The notes beneath the pieces are model-generated. The model was given only the letters and a program-made list of their open reading frames with translations, had not been told where the DNA came from and did not search any database. 64,000 nucleotides of DNA, from the NCBI RefSeq assembly GCF_002860165.1, contig NZ_PGUZ01000059.1:16505-80504 (forward strand), given 5' to 3'. Positions 1 to 8,889 of this stretch are shown piece after piece. The stretch's first letter is position 1. Every line of letters starts with the position of its first letter. This DNA is from Bacillus sp. V3-13. Its GTDB lineage: Bacteria; Bacillota; Bacilli; Bacillales; Cytobacillaceae. Made by a program: the position numbers and the translations under genes.

Positions 1-280
1 CACAGATAAATGGATTGTTGCAGACGAGCATTATCATGCTGCGTTGAATGCCCTTTGTAAAAATGTTTTTCTCGTCGAAAATCTTCAACGTGTACACGAG
101 AAATTACGTCTTGCACGACTGGTTTTAATAGCTGGATCAACCCCGGACAAGACACAATCGACCAGAGAACACCGCGCCAATTTGGAAGCAATTAAGGCGG
201 GCGATGCGGAACTCGCCAGACAAATTACACAAAACCACTGGAAGCGTATTCGTAAAGCATATCAAGGCTTATCCGATTAG
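1..280 (+). CDS. GntR-family regulator, FCD domain, C-terminal fragment
   Basis: The reading frame is open from the left edge of the window (codons begin at base 2) to a TAG stop, so this is the 3' end of a longer gene. The visible 92 residues look like the end of an all-helical FCD ligand-binding domain: an early D-E-H-Y-H-A-A-L segment, and later 'EAIKAGDAELARQI' followed by 'NHWKRI', which matches the usual 'AI..GD...A......H' ending of FCD regulators. The N-terminal winged helix would lie upstream and is not seen. The next gene is a VOC-fold protein on the same strand about 130 bases later and could be its target. Family membership is inferred from a fragment. Confidence 0.6.
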   Translation, partial: TDKWIVADEHYHAALNALCKNVFLVENLQRVHEKLRLARLVLIAGSTPDKTQSTREHRANLEAIKAGDAELARQITQNHWKRIRKAYQGLSD

Positions 281-413
281 ATCCAATTAGACAATCAGGA
301 TGATGGAGAAAAAATGAAGTTTGAAAGTCCCTGCAAGCATTCAGGAACTTCTCAGCTTTAATCATAAGCCTTATTCGTTTTTTTTAATGTTAACACTCAT
401 TGGAGGCAAGAAA

Positions 414-812
414 ATGGCGATTAAAAAATTTGAACATGTCGGTATAATGGTCAAAGACTTAGAACAGTCTATTGGGTTTTATAAAGACGTTTTGGGATTA
501 GATTTACTGGACAGAATCGATCATAACGATCCTTCTATTAAATTAGCATTTTTGGGTATTAAAGAAAGTGATCAAATTTGTGTTGAGCTTGTTTTCGGTG
601 CGAAAGGGAATTTACCCGACGAAGGAAAGGTTCATCATATTGCTTTTACAGTCGACAATATTGAAGATGAGATTGAACGCCTCCAATCACATGAGGTTAT
701 TTTTATTGACGAAGAAATAACGACTTTAACAAACGGGGCGAAATATATTTTTTTAAAAGGGCCGGACGGAGAATTACTTGAGCTTTTTCAACCCCCGGGC
801 TACGGTAAATAA
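414..812 (+). CDS. VOC-fold protein (glyoxalase / methylmalonyl-CoA epimerase-like)
   Basis: A single-domain vicinal oxygen chelate protein of 132 residues. It opens with 'FEHVGIMVKDLEQSI', has 'VHHIAFTVDNIEDEI' in the middle and 'GPDGELLELFQPPG' at the end. The two His (about 8 and 74) and the Glu residues near 58 and 125 sit where VOC enzymes bind their metal. Such proteins act as glyoxalase I, methylmalonyl-CoA epimerase or dioxygenases, and the substrate cannot be read from sequence. I chose the ATG at 414 because TGGAGG lies 8 bases upstream; an in-frame start at 321 has no ribosome binding site. A strong terminator follows the stop, so the gene closes its transcript. Confidence 0.8.
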   Translation: MAIKKFEHVGIMVKDLEQSIGFYKDVLGLDLLDRIDHNDPSIKLAFLGIKESDQICVELVFGAKGNLPDEGKVHHIAFTVDNIEDEIERLQSHEVIFIDEEITTLTNGAKYIFLKGPDGELLELFQPPGYGK

Positions 813-821
813 CAATCATGG

Positions 822-868
822 ACGGAATGCAACAAATTAGCGTTAAATTTGTTTGCATTCCGTTTTTT
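822..868 (+). terminator. Rho-independent terminator after the VOC gene
   Basis: A long inverted repeat, with left arm ACGGAATGCAACAAATT and right arm AAATTTGTTTGCATTCCGT, is followed directly by a run of T. It lies ten bases past the VOC stop codon. Confidence 0.85.
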
Positions 869-975
869 CATTAATTGATACTTTCACTTTTGATTTCAAC
901 GTTTACTTGAAAAAACACTATCAAACTACTATAAATCCTAATTTTATATTGAAAACTTAAAATTTTAAAAAAGTA

Positions 976-1004
976 TTGACAATTTGAACGCAAAATGAAA
1001 ATAT
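976..1004 (+). promoter_or_regulatory. Sigma-A type promoter of the ROK operon
   Basis: TTGACA at 976-981 is followed by a 17-base spacer and AAATAT at 999-1004 (TATA-like bases continue to 1008). The stretch is AT-rich and lies upstream of the ROK regulator gene, with the XylR-like operator starting 12 bases after the -10. No other promoter-like sequence stands out between the preceding terminator and the ROK start. Confidence 0.55.
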
Positions 1005-1016
1005 AAGATTAAACAA

Positions 1017-1041
1017 TTAGTTTCGACAATGAACAAACTAA
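1017..1041 (+). promoter_or_regulatory. XylR/ROK-type operator
   Basis: TTAGTTT and AAACTAA form an inverted repeat separated by 11 bases. From memory, this is the same half-site and spacing as the XylR operator of Bacillus xyl operons, where the repressor is a ROK protein. It lies just past the -10 of the predicted promoter, a good place for repression, and a ROK regulator gene follows. A further AAACTAA at 1123-1129 and TTAGTT at 1154-1159 may be secondary half-sites. Confidence 0.6.
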
Positions 1042-1131
1042 ACGAATTTAAGTTCCGGGATGCAAGCGCAGGTCCCTTATTTGTAAAGGAGAAATAAAAA
1101 TGGCAACTTAATAGATTTATACAAACTAAAT

Positions 1132-1145
1132 TGTGAGCGCTTAAC
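1132..1145 (+). promoter_or_regulatory. Possible catabolite responsive element (cre)
   Basis: TGTGAGCGCTTAAC matches the degenerate CcpA box consensus TGWNANCGNTNWCA at all but the last two positions. It lies in the ROK leader downstream of the promoter, where cre sites act as roadblocks. The match is imperfect and short. Confidence 0.3.
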
Positions 1146-1228
1146 GAATAAAGGTTAGTTGCATTTTTATTTTATTATTTCTTGTTTGTTTTTTCTCTGT
1201 ACAAACAAACAAGAAAGGAGGTTTTCGA

Positions 1229-2365
1229 TTGGATACACTCAAAGGTAATTTAGATATTATGAAAAAAATAAATCGATCGCTCATTCTCGATACGATAAGA
1301 TCACATCAGCCTTTAAGCAGGGCGCAAATAGCGCAAAGATTAAAGCTGAGCCGATCGACAGTTTCTTCTATTGTCGAGGAACTTCTTTTAAAAAAGCTCG
1401 TTGTCGAATTAGGCTATGGGAGTTCAACCAGTGAAGGAGGCCGAAGAGGATTACAGCTCGGATTCAATCCAAAATCTGCGTTTGGGATCGGCTTGGATAT
1501 TGGCGGAACAAAAATTCTTGTTGTGATTACGGATCTTGACGGCTCGATTGAATTCCGAGAAAAATTCCCAACTACAAGTAACACTGACAAAATTATCGAG
1601 ATCATCAAACAAAGTATACATAAAGCGGGACTATCAGAGAGTGACGTAATTGCAATGGGAGTTGGTGTTCCGGGGATAACGACCAAAGATGGAATAGTTG
1701 TAGATGCCCCTGCACTTAAATGGACCAACCTGGAATTGAAAAGCGAAATGCAAGCGAATTTCGATTTTCCGGTTTTTATCAATAATGACGTTAACTGTGC
1801 GGCCCTGGGTGAACGCTGGCTCGGTTCGGGAGAAAATTCCGATGACATCTTTTTTATAGCGATTGGCACCGGAGTTGGAAGCGCTATCGTTGCCAATGGC
1901 GAATTAATTCAGGGGTTTGACAGCCGAGCCGGGGAAATCGCCTATAACATCAGTGAAACTGACATAAAAGAGGGACAGGAAAACAAGTTGGGCGAATTTG
2001 GAGTGTTCGAGAAAAAAATATCCGGGAGCGCGCTTCAAAAACATTGCAACCCGCCAGAACGGCTTTTCACTGAATATGCAAAAGGCAGCAAGGCTGAAAC
2101 GGAAATTATTGAAAACTTTATCTTGCAGCTCTCGATCAATATTGCCAATGTCGTGAATCTGTTAAACCCTGAATTTGTCATCATTGGCGGGGGCGTTTCC
2201 GAGTCAATGGGTGTTGTCATCGAAAAAATTCAAGAGTCCGTCGAGCGGCTTACTCCTATAAAGACGAAGATCGGGCTCGCTACACTGGGAGGGGATGCCG
2301 GCGGTTTGGGTGCCATTGCCTATGCATTCAAGGAGATAGAGGGATTTAATATGTTGGGTGATTAA
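1229..2365 (+). CDS. ROK-family transcriptional repressor (XylR/NagC type)
   Basis: A 378-residue protein with an N-terminal winged helix-turn-helix (about 15-75, 'SRAQIAQRLKLSRSTVSSIV') joined to a ROK sugar-kinase-like domain. The phosphate-binding motif DIGGTK is at 90-95, and 'INNDVNCAALGE' carries the Asp (about 187) used as base in ROK kinases. The CxCGxxGCxE zinc motif of most ROK proteins is absent; the region reads 'RAGEIAYNISETDIKEGQEN' instead, as in some pure regulators. The start is the TTG at 1229, eight bases after AAAGGAGG. It heads a run of sugar and amide catabolic genes and probably represses them and itself through the repeat at 1017-1041, with a sugar or sugar phosphate as inducer. 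Confidence 0.88.
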   Translation: MDTLKGNLDIMKKINRSLILDTIRSHQPLSRAQIAQRLKLSRSTVSSIVEELLLKKLVVELGYGSSTSEGGRRGLQLGFNPKSAFGIGLDIGGTKILVVITDLDGSIEFREKFPTTSNTDKIIEIIKQSIHKAGLSESDVIAMGVGVPGITTKDGIVVDAPALKWTNLELKSEMQANFDFPVFINNDVNCAALGERWLGSGENSDDIFFIAIGTGVGSAIVANGELIQGFDSRAGEIAYNISETDIKEGQENKLGEFGVFEKKISGSALQKHCNPPERLFTEYAKGSKAETEIIENFILQLSINIANVVNLLNPEFVIIGGGVSESMGVVIEKIQESVERLTPIKTKIGLATLGGDAGGLGAIAYAFKEIEGFNMLGD

Positions 2366-2389
2366 TAAAAAGAGAAGGGAAGTAGTCAA

Positions 2390-3622
2390 ATGTTTCTTAA
2401 CCGTACAATTAAGCGTAATCCTGAACTGATTAAAACGACTGTCGCATTGCACCAGGCTGGAGATATTCCTCCCAATACTTATGTTTTCGACGCAGATGCC
2501 TTTACCAAAAACGGACAGAAGCTCAGGCAAGCAGCAGAGGCAAATAATCTAAAATTGTACTTTATGACAAAGCAGCATGGGCGCAATGCAGAGCTTTTTA
2601 GAAGAATTACCAAACCTGGAGCAAAAGAAACTGTTTCTGTAAGTATGGAAGATGCCCGAATCCTGCACAGAAATGGAATTGGTCTTGGCCATCTCGGCAA
2701 CTTGGTACAAACTCCACACTTCGAGCTGGGAAAAATTATCGGCACCTACCGTCCGGAAGTAATCACCGTTTTTAGTGTGGAAAAAGCAAAGCAAATATCC
2801 GAACACGCCAATAGATTGCGAGTAAAGCAGCCGATTTTATTACGGGTGCATTCCCGGGAGGACACTTTATTCCCTGGAATGGAAGGCGGGTTTTATTTGG
2901 ACGAACTTCCGGCGGCGATAAAAGAAATCAACAAACTGCCGGGCATAGAAATTGCGGGCATAACTTCATTTCCTGCTCTTGCCTACAACCAAGACGGAAG
3001 AGAGCCTATAGCGACACAAAACTTGTTTTCTTTAATCGAAGCAAAGGAAATTCTCCGCAAGGAAGGAATCGAAATCTGGCAAGTAAATGCACCTGGGAAT
3101 ACGGCATGCAACACAATGGAATTTCTCGCCAAGCATGGAGTAACCCATGTCGAACCAGGATCCGCCTTAACCGGGTCAAGCACCTTCCACTTGTTTGATG
3201 AGGATCTGGAAGAAGAACCATCGATGATTTATTTATCGGAGATATCCCATAAATGGAATGAACTAGTTTACGTTTACGGGGGCGGTTTTTTCATTGATGA
3301 TCCACCGGTCTCAACGCGTGATCAATTTATCAGAAAAGCATTAGTGGGTAATAGACCTGAGAACATCCTCGAAAAAGAATTTATTTGGAAGGGGATTGGT
3401 GCACGGGGAGGCGGTAAATTTGCTTCGATTGATTATCATGGAATATTGGATTCCAATGGTCATCATTCCTCTGTTGGCGACACCGTTGTTTTCGGATTTC
3501 GCACCCAGATGTTCATGACCAGGGCTTATACAGCTGTAGTAGAAGGATTATCAACTCAATCACCGCGTTTAGTGGGAGTATGGGATTGGGCAGGCCACAG
3601 AGTCGGTGGCGGCCTGGAATAA
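2390..3622 (+). CDS. YhfX-like PLP-dependent enzyme (alanine racemase fold type III)
   Basis: A 410-residue protein resembling the E. coli YhfX family: it begins 'MFLNRTIKRNPELIKTTVAL', then 'DIPPNTYVFD', 'LYFMTKQHGRN' (the Lys of MTKQ is the expected PLP Schiff base near residue 62), 'HLGNLVQTP', 'VEPGSALTGSS' and a C-terminal 'VGDTVVFGFRTQMF'. The fold is that of alanine racemase and D-threonine aldolase, which handle D-amino or hydroxy-amino acids; the substrate of YhfX proteins is unknown to me. It follows the ROK gene by 24 bases with AGAAGGGAAG as ribosome binding site, so it is in the same operon. Beside an amidase it may release or convert an amino acid joined to a sugar, which is inference. 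Confidence 0.75.
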   Translation: MFLNRTIKRNPELIKTTVALHQAGDIPPNTYVFDADAFTKNGQKLRQAAEANNLKLYFMTKQHGRNAELFRRITKPGAKETVSVSMEDARILHRNGIGLGHLGNLVQTPHFELGKIIGTYRPEVITVFSVEKAKQISEHANRLRVKQPILLRVHSREDTLFPGMEGGFYLDELPAAIKEINKLPGIEIAGITSFPALAYNQDGREPIATQNLFSLIEAKEILRKEGIEIWQVNAPGNTACNTMEFLAKHGVTHVEPGSALTGSSTFHLFDEDLEEEPSMIYLSEISHKWNELVYVYGGGFFIDDPPVSTRDQFIRKALVGNRPENILEKEFIWKGIGARGGGKFASIDYHGILDSNGHHSSVGDTVVFGFRTQMFMTRAYTAVVEGLSTQSPRLVGVWDWAGHRVGGGLE

Positions 3623-3686
3623 AGATTAGGTTTTCTGCTGTTATCGAACGAAAAGCGCCGCTATTTTAGAAAGGATGGTTAATAAA

Positions 3687-5171
3687 ATGGTTTTGAATAA
3701 TGAAGTGGCTTATATGTCAGTAGCTGAAATGAGCAGGAAAATCAAAAACCGTGAATTATCACCAGTCGAAATTGTAGATTCCACGATACAGCGCATTGAA
3801 AAAAGAAACCAGAGTTTGAATGCATTTGTGTATTTTGCTTTTGACCATGCCAGGCAAATGGCTAAGCAAGCTGAAAGCGCTTTATACTCAGGAGGAAAAC
3901 TGGGTCTGTTGCATGGTGTTCCAACCGCAATGAAGGATTTGTTTGAATATCCGGGCTGGCCGAACACAATGGGCGGGATTAAGGCGTTGAAAGATAATAT
4001 GTCCAACAATTTCAATATTTACTCGCAAAAAATGGAACAGGCAGGTGCGATCCTCGTAGGGAAAACGAATAGCCCGGTTTTGGGATTCCGCGGTACATGT
4101 GATAACTTTCTGTTTGGCCCGACGCGCAATCCGTTTGATTTAACAAGAAATTCTGGTGGATCTTCTGGTGGAGGCGCTGCTGCCGTTGCGGATGGGCTGG
4201 TTCCGATTGCAGAGGGGACAGACGGCGGGGGATCGATCAGGATACCAGCTGCCTGGTGCGGTTTATATGGATATAAAGCTTCCTTCGGCCGCATTCCGTT
4301 TATATCCAGACCAAATGCATTTGGTGCTACAACGCCGTTTCTTTTCGAGGGTGCAATGACCCGGACTGTGGAAGATGCAGCGATCGGATTAAATGTCCTG
4401 GCCGGTTTCGATTCAAGAGACCCATACAGTTTAGATCAAAAAATCGATTATACCCAATCTCTCAATCTTCCAGTTAAAGGTTGGAAAATTGCATATAGCC
4501 CGGACTTTGGAGCATTTCCGGTTGACCCTGAGATCAAAAAAATAGTCAAGCAAGCCGCATTGAAGTTTGAAGCTTTAGGTGCTCATGTTGAAGAAGTTAA
4601 GGTAGGGATCAAAAGACATCATCTTGAACTCAGCAAGTTGTGGTGCCGCTTAATTAGTATTGTGAGCGTGGAAACTTTCGAAAATTTCAAAAAGCAAGGG
4701 CGTGACCTTCTAAAAGATCACCGCGAGGATCTGCCAACAGAATTGATCGAATGGTATGAAATTGCCGACCGGATGACGCTTCATGATTTAATCAGGGATC
4801 AACAAATGAGATCCGAAGTTTACGATGCCATTCAGGATGTGTTTGAAGATTATGATCTGATTCTCACACCTACATTAGCCTGCCATCCGGTGAAAAATAC
4901 GGATGATGGAAATACAAAAGGGCCATTAATGATCAACGGAGAGGAAGTCGAACCTTTAATAGGATGGTGTCTGACTTACTTCACCAATTTTACCGGCCAC
5001 CCTTCAGCGTCAATACCGGCGGGTCTTTCGGAGAACAATCTTCCAGTCGGTTTACAGATTATCGGCAGAAGGAATGCTGATGAAGCTGTCCTGGCTGCAA
5101 GTGCGGCATATGAAAGAATCAACCCATGGCAGGATATCTACAAGCTGGTTGAAAACAGACCATTGTTCTAA
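3687..5171 (+). CDS. Amidase signature family hydrolase
   Basis: A 494-residue serine amidase with the Ser-cisSer-Lys triad: Lys83 in 'PTAMKDLFE', the cis-Ser in 'NSGGSSGGGAA' (about 159-160) and the nucleophile Ser183 in 'GTDGGGSIRIPA'. These enzymes hydrolyse amides such as aryl or acyl amides, peptide amides or carbamates; GatA-type glutaminyl-tRNA function is unlikely here because GatB and GatC are missing. The ATG at 3687 is preferred over 3675 because AAGGATGG sits 8 bases before it and would overlap the earlier ATG. The gene lies between the YhfX-like enzyme and a sugar ABC transporter, so it may split an amide-linked conjugate after uptake. There is no signal peptide, so it acts in the cytoplasm. 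Confidence 0.87.
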   Translation: MVLNNEVAYMSVAEMSRKIKNRELSPVEIVDSTIQRIEKRNQSLNAFVYFAFDHARQMAKQAESALYSGGKLGLLHGVPTAMKDLFEYPGWPNTMGGIKALKDNMSNNFNIYSQKMEQAGAILVGKTNSPVLGFRGTCDNFLFGPTRNPFDLTRNSGGSSGGGAAAVADGLVPIAEGTDGGGSIRIPAAWCGLYGYKASFGRIPFISRPNAFGATTPFLFEGAMTRTVEDAAIGLNVLAGFDSRDPYSLDQKIDYTQSLNLPVKGWKIAYSPDFGAFPVDPEIKKIVKQAALKFEALGAHVEEVKVGIKRHHLELSKLWCRLISIVSVETFENFKKQGRDLLKDHREDLPTELIEWYEIADRMTLHDLIRDQQMRSEVYDAIQDVFEDYDLILTPTLACHPVKNTDDGNTKGPLMINGEEVEPLIGWCLTYFTNFTGHPSASIPAGLSENNLPVGLQIIGRRNADEAVLAASAAYERINPWQDIYKLVENRPLF

Positions 5172-5240
5172 AAAAACGGATTCATCCTCATTTTTATAGG
5201 GTGAGGAACTATAAATAGACAACTGCAGAGGTGAGTAAGA

Positions 5241-6197
5241 ATGGAAAGCAAGGCAGTGGAAAAACCGATGGCCCGGAATGTTTCATATTTGGATTTGGTA
5301 AACAAATACGGGCTTTTTGCAGGATTTATTTTGCTTCTGATCATTATGTCGTTCACGTCACCCGTTTTTTTAACGGAAGTAAACCTGATCAATATTCTTA
5401 GACAAGTAACTGTCGTCGGTGTAATAGCCGTTGGAATGACATTTGCGATCATCTCGGCAGGAATTGACCTGTCTGTTGGAGCAGTACTCGCTTTTGCAGG
5501 CATTGTGATGGTCAGCTTGCAATCTGAAGGTGCTTTTATAGCGGTTGCAGTAGCTTTGTTGGCAGGCATTGTTTGCGGCTTGGCCAACGGAATTGCAATA
5601 TCAATAGGAAAGGTGCAGCCGTTTATTGTTACATTGGCATCGATGACCATTATCCGCGGAATAACACTAATCCTATCAGACGGCCAACCGATTTCGCTTA
5701 TTGATTCCACTCTCCTTGGAATCGGTAAAAGTTACCTCGGACCGGTTCCAGTGTTGGTTGTTATTTTTGCAGTCGTGATTTTATTGGGATGGATTCTTCT
5801 ATCCAAAATGAAATTTGGCCGCCATACTTTTGCAATTGGATCTAGCGAAAGTGCTAGTAAACTTGCAGGGATAAAAATAGATAAATTAAAAATCATGATT
5901 TATACCCTAAGTGGCGGATTGGCAGCATTAGCTGGAATCCTTCTGACCAGCCGTTTAAGCTCAGCATCGCCTATTGCAGGAATGGGTTACGAATTAGAGG
6001 CAATTGCTGCCGTTGCGATCGGAGGTGCAAAATTAACAGGCGGGACAGGCAGTATGGGAGGTACCCTTCTTGGCGTATTGATTGTCGGTGTGATCAGTAA
6101 CGGGATGGTCCTTCTTGATGTAAACGCCTATCTTCAACAGGTTGTGAAGGGAGTAATCATTTTTGCCGCAGTTTTGATTGCCAGCAGGAAGAAGTAA
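5241..6197 (+). CDS. Sugar ABC transporter permease, RbsC family
   Basis: A 318-residue polytopic membrane protein with the hallmarks of ribose/xylose/galactoside permeases: 'LRQVTVVGVIAVGMTFAIIS', 'GIDLSVGAVLAFAGIV', 'SIGKVQPFIVTLASMTIIRG', 'AIGSSESASKLAGI' and a C-terminal 'AIAAVAIGGAKLTGGTGSMG'. Eight to ten hydrophobic segments are evident. It would form the homodimeric channel with the lipoprotein and double ATPase encoded next. Gene order permease, binding protein, ATPase differs from the rbsDACB order of B. subtilis. GAGGTGA lies about 6 bases before the ATG. Confidence 0.9.
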   Translation: MESKAVEKPMARNVSYLDLVNKYGLFAGFILLLIIMSFTSPVFLTEVNLINILRQVTVVGVIAVGMTFAIISAGIDLSVGAVLAFAGIVMVSLQSEGAFIAVAVALLAGIVCGLANGIAISIGKVQPFIVTLASMTIIRGITLILSDGQPISLIDSTLLGIGKSYLGPVPVLVVIFAVVILLGWILLSKMKFGRHTFAIGSSESASKLAGIKIDKLKIMIYTLSGGLAALAGILLTSRLSSASPIAGMGYELEAIAAVAIGGAKLTGGTGSMGGTLLGVLIVGVISNGMVLLDVNAYLQQVVKGVIIFAAVLIASRKK

Positions 6198-6247
6198 CCG
6201 TATGTAAAAGGATGAAAAATACTAAACTATTATAAAGGGGAATTTCA

Positions 6248-7243
6248 ATGCGTATGAAAAAGAGTTTTAAAATCATTTCCGTTTTTATTTTAGCCTTGCT
6301 CCTGATTGTCGGTTGTTCAAAAAATAATGATTCAGCAGGAAGTTCAGACAGCGGTACCGGTGAAAAAGATTCCGGAAAAAAAGGAGAGTATGTTATCGGT
6401 GTTACACTAAGCCAAATGTCTGATCCATTTTTCGTTAATGTTAAAGATGGTATTTTTGCTGAAGCGGAACAACAAAATGTTGAGGTGCAATTTGCAGACG
6501 GCCAGGCAAATGCCGCTACCCAATTATCCCAGGTTGAGAATTTTATCGCAAAACAAGTAGATTTAATTATCCTTAATCCGGTCGAAGCGGACCCGCTGAC
6601 ACCTGCAGTGCAAGCGGCTAACGATGCCGGGATACCTATCATTACTTTCGACCGCTGGGTTAACGGGGGCGAAACCGTTACACATGTGGGTGCATCTGCA
6701 ATAGAGGTTGGTGTAAAGGCGGGCGAGGCCCTGTTTGAATATATGGGCGGAAAAGGGAAAATTGCAGTTATCGAGCATATTCCTGGTGCTTCTACAACGA
6801 TAGACCGGACTAAAGGACTCGAAGAAGCTTTAAAGAAATACCCGGATATTGAAGTCGTTGCCACTCAATCTGCTACATCTCGTGCCGAAGCCATGTCAGT
6901 TATGGAAAATATTTTGACTTCAAATCCAGAAATTAATGGTGTATATGCCTATAATGATGATAATGCACTTGGTGCTTCCGATGCGATTATAGCTGCCCAG
7001 AAGCAAAATGATGTGGTTGTAGTCGGTGTTGGAGGGACAGCCCCTGCTTTGGAAGCGGTTAAACAAGGTCAACTGCTTGCAACGGTTGATATTCTTCCGT
7101 TGGATGAAGGGAAATTGGCTATCAAAACCGCAGTTGATGTGCTAAAAGGCAAGGAAATTACCGAACAAAATGAGGGAAGGACATGGGTTCTTCAAGAATC
7201 AAAAATTGTAACCGGGCCTCAATGGGAGAAAAAAGGTAAATAA
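6248..7243 (+). CDS. Sugar-binding lipoprotein of ABC transporter, RbsB family
   Basis: A 331-residue periplasmic-binding-protein-1 type protein. It starts with a short basic stretch, a hydrophobic run and a lipobox ending 'LLIVGC' (Cys about 23), then a Ser/Gly/Lys-rich linker, so it is a membrane-anchored lipoprotein on the outer face. The mature part reads 'YVIGVTLSQMSDPFFVNVKD', 'QVDLIILNPVEADPLTPAVQ', 'GIPIITFDRWVNGG' and 'PEINGVYAYNDDNALGA', typical of ribose and galactose binders; the Asp and Arg of 'TFDRW' are usual sugar contacts. It works with the permease before it and the ATPase after it. The exact sugar is not evident. Confidence 0.9.
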   Translation: MRMKKSFKIISVFILALLLIVGCSKNNDSAGSSDSGTGEKDSGKKGEYVIGVTLSQMSDPFFVNVKDGIFAEAEQQNVEVQFADGQANAATQLSQVENFIAKQVDLIILNPVEADPLTPAVQAANDAGIPIITFDRWVNGGETVTHVGASAIEVGVKAGEALFEYMGGKGKIAVIEHIPGASTTIDRTKGLEEALKKYPDIEVVATQSATSRAEAMSVMENILTSNPEINGVYAYNDDNALGASDAIIAAQKQNDVVVVGVGGTAPALEAVKQGQLLATVDILPLDEGKLAIKTAVDVLKGKEITEQNEGRTWVLQESKIVTGPQWEKKGK

Positions 7244-7332
7244 TTTGATTGTTTGAAGATGTGTAATAGATAGATATCGTTTCTTCAACTCGATCGTTCG
7301 TAAAGCTAATAAAGGAAATGGGGACTTTTGAT

Positions 7333-8820
7333 ATGGAAAATGCCCTGCTCAGCATATCTAATTTATCTAAAAGGTTTTCAGGAGTACTCGCACTCGATAA
7401 TATTGGTTTTGACCTGTACCCGGGTGAAGTCCATGCTTTAGTTGGTGAAAATGGGGCGGGAAAATCAACGCTTATGAAGACGATTGCAGGAGTTCATCAG
7501 CCAGATACTGGGCAAATTGTCGTAGATGGCCGTCATCAAAAGTTTACGAGTACAAGAGATTCCCAAAGTGCCGGAATAAGTATGATCTATCAGGAACTAA
7601 ACCTTGTTAACTCCCTTAGTATTGCTGCCAATATGTTTTTAAGCAGGGAATTAACAGCAGGTCCTTTTCTGAATGAGTCCCGCATGAATGAAGCTGCGAG
7701 AGAAGCCTTAACCCGGATTGGGATCAACCTGAATCCGCAATCACTGGTAGGAAATTTGAGTATGGCCCAGAAACAGCTGGTTGAAATAGCAAAGGCGGTA
7801 TCGATGCAGTCGAAGATCATTATTATGGATGAACCAACCACGTCATTAACCGATATTGAAAAAAAGCTGTTATTTGATACGGTTGCTATTTTAAAAGCCC
7901 AGAGCGTGGGAATTATCTATATCAGCCATGATCTTGATGATGTATTTCTGATTGCCGACCGGATCACGGTCATTCGTGATGGCGCAACAGTGGCGAGCAG
8001 TATTGCTTCAGAAACAAGTAAAGCGCAAGTGATCTATCATATGGTAGGCCGTGAGCTTAACCAAATTTATGATTTCCAAAGCAATATTAAGCAGGACGTA
8101 TTGTTTGAAGTGAACGGACTTTCAAAAAAAGATATGCTGGACAATATTTCTTTTACCGTCAAGGCGGGCGAAATTGTTGGACTGTCAGGTCTCGTCGGTT
8201 CGGGGCGCACTGAACTGGCCTATCATTTATACGGATTGATGAAGCCTGACTCAGGTACAATTAAATTAGAGGGGAAAGAAATCTCCATCTCTTCTCCTTC
8301 CAAGGCGATAGAAAAAGGAATAAGCCTTGTTCCAGAGGATAGAAAAGAAATGGGTCTATTCCTGGAAATGTCGATTCGTGATAATGCTACCATGTCCAGC
8401 CTGGATAACTATATCAGTTTCGGTTTAATCAATTCCAAAACCGAAAGGGATAAGGTTCAAAAGTATATCAACGATTTTCGTATTAAAACAACGGATCCAG
8501 AGAAAAAGGTCATAAATCTGAGCGGGGGAAATCAACAAAAAGTTGTTTTAGCACGATCTACTTCGACATTGCCAAAATTGTTGATTCTTGATGAACCGAC
8601 AAGAGGAGTTGATGTTGGCGCTAAATCCGAAATATACAAGCTGATGTATAAGCTTGCTTCCGAGGGAGTCGGGATTCTGATGATTTCTTCCGAGCTCAAC
8701 GAAGTGTTGGGGGTTAGTGACCGTATTCTTGTGATGAGGAATGGAACGATTGCCGGTGAAATTTCCAGAGAAGAAGCAACTTCTGAATTGGTTATGCAAT
8801 ATGCAACCGGACAGAGGTAA
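7333..8820 (+). CDS. Sugar ABC transporter ATPase, duplicated (RbsA/MglA type)
   Basis: A 495-residue protein with two ABC cassettes. The first has Walker A 'GENGAGKST', signature 'LSMAQKQLVEIAKAV' and Walker B 'IIIMDEPTTSLT'. The second has a degenerate Walker A 'GLVGSGRTEL', signature 'LSGGNQQKVVLARS' and 'LLILDEPTRGVDVGAKSEIY'. This arrangement is diagnostic of the carbohydrate-uptake-2 family (RbsA, XylG, MglA). I chose ATG 7333 because GGGGA lies eight bases upstream; the ATG at 7318 has AAAGGA almost touching it. A terminator-like hairpin follows at 8890, so expression of the next gene may be lower than that of the transporter. Confidence 0.9.
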   Translation: MENALLSISNLSKRFSGVLALDNIGFDLYPGEVHALVGENGAGKSTLMKTIAGVHQPDTGQIVVDGRHQKFTSTRDSQSAGISMIYQELNLVNSLSIAANMFLSRELTAGPFLNESRMNEAAREALTRIGINLNPQSLVGNLSMAQKQLVEIAKAVSMQSKIIIMDEPTTSLTDIEKKLLFDTVAILKAQSVGIIYISHDLDDVFLIADRITVIRDGATVASSIASETSKAQVIYHMVGRELNQIYDFQSNIKQDVLFEVNGLSKKDMLDNISFTVKAGEIVGLSGLVGSGRTELAYHLYGLMKPDSGTIKLEGKEISISSPSKAIEKGISLVPEDRKEMGLFLEMSIRDNATMSSLDNYISFGLINSKTERDKVQKYINDFRIKTTDPEKKVINLSGGNQQKVVLARSTSTLPKLLILDEPTRGVDVGAKSEIYKLMYKLASEGVGILMISSELNEVLGVSDRILVMRNGTIAGEISREEATSELVMQYATGQR

Positions 8821-8889
8821 TGTTGGATGTCGTCTATAGCCTCATCAGGCTTATATCCGATCGCCGTGGACGAATCCTGTCCTGAAATC

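Noticed and set aside
822..868. Possible CRISPR repeat or operator
   Set aside because: A single inverted repeat with a T run directly after a stop codon is a normal terminator.
3687..5171. GatA glutamyl-tRNA amidotransferase subunit
   Set aside because: No gatB or gatC is present and the gene sits in a sugar catabolic operon; a general amidase is more likely.
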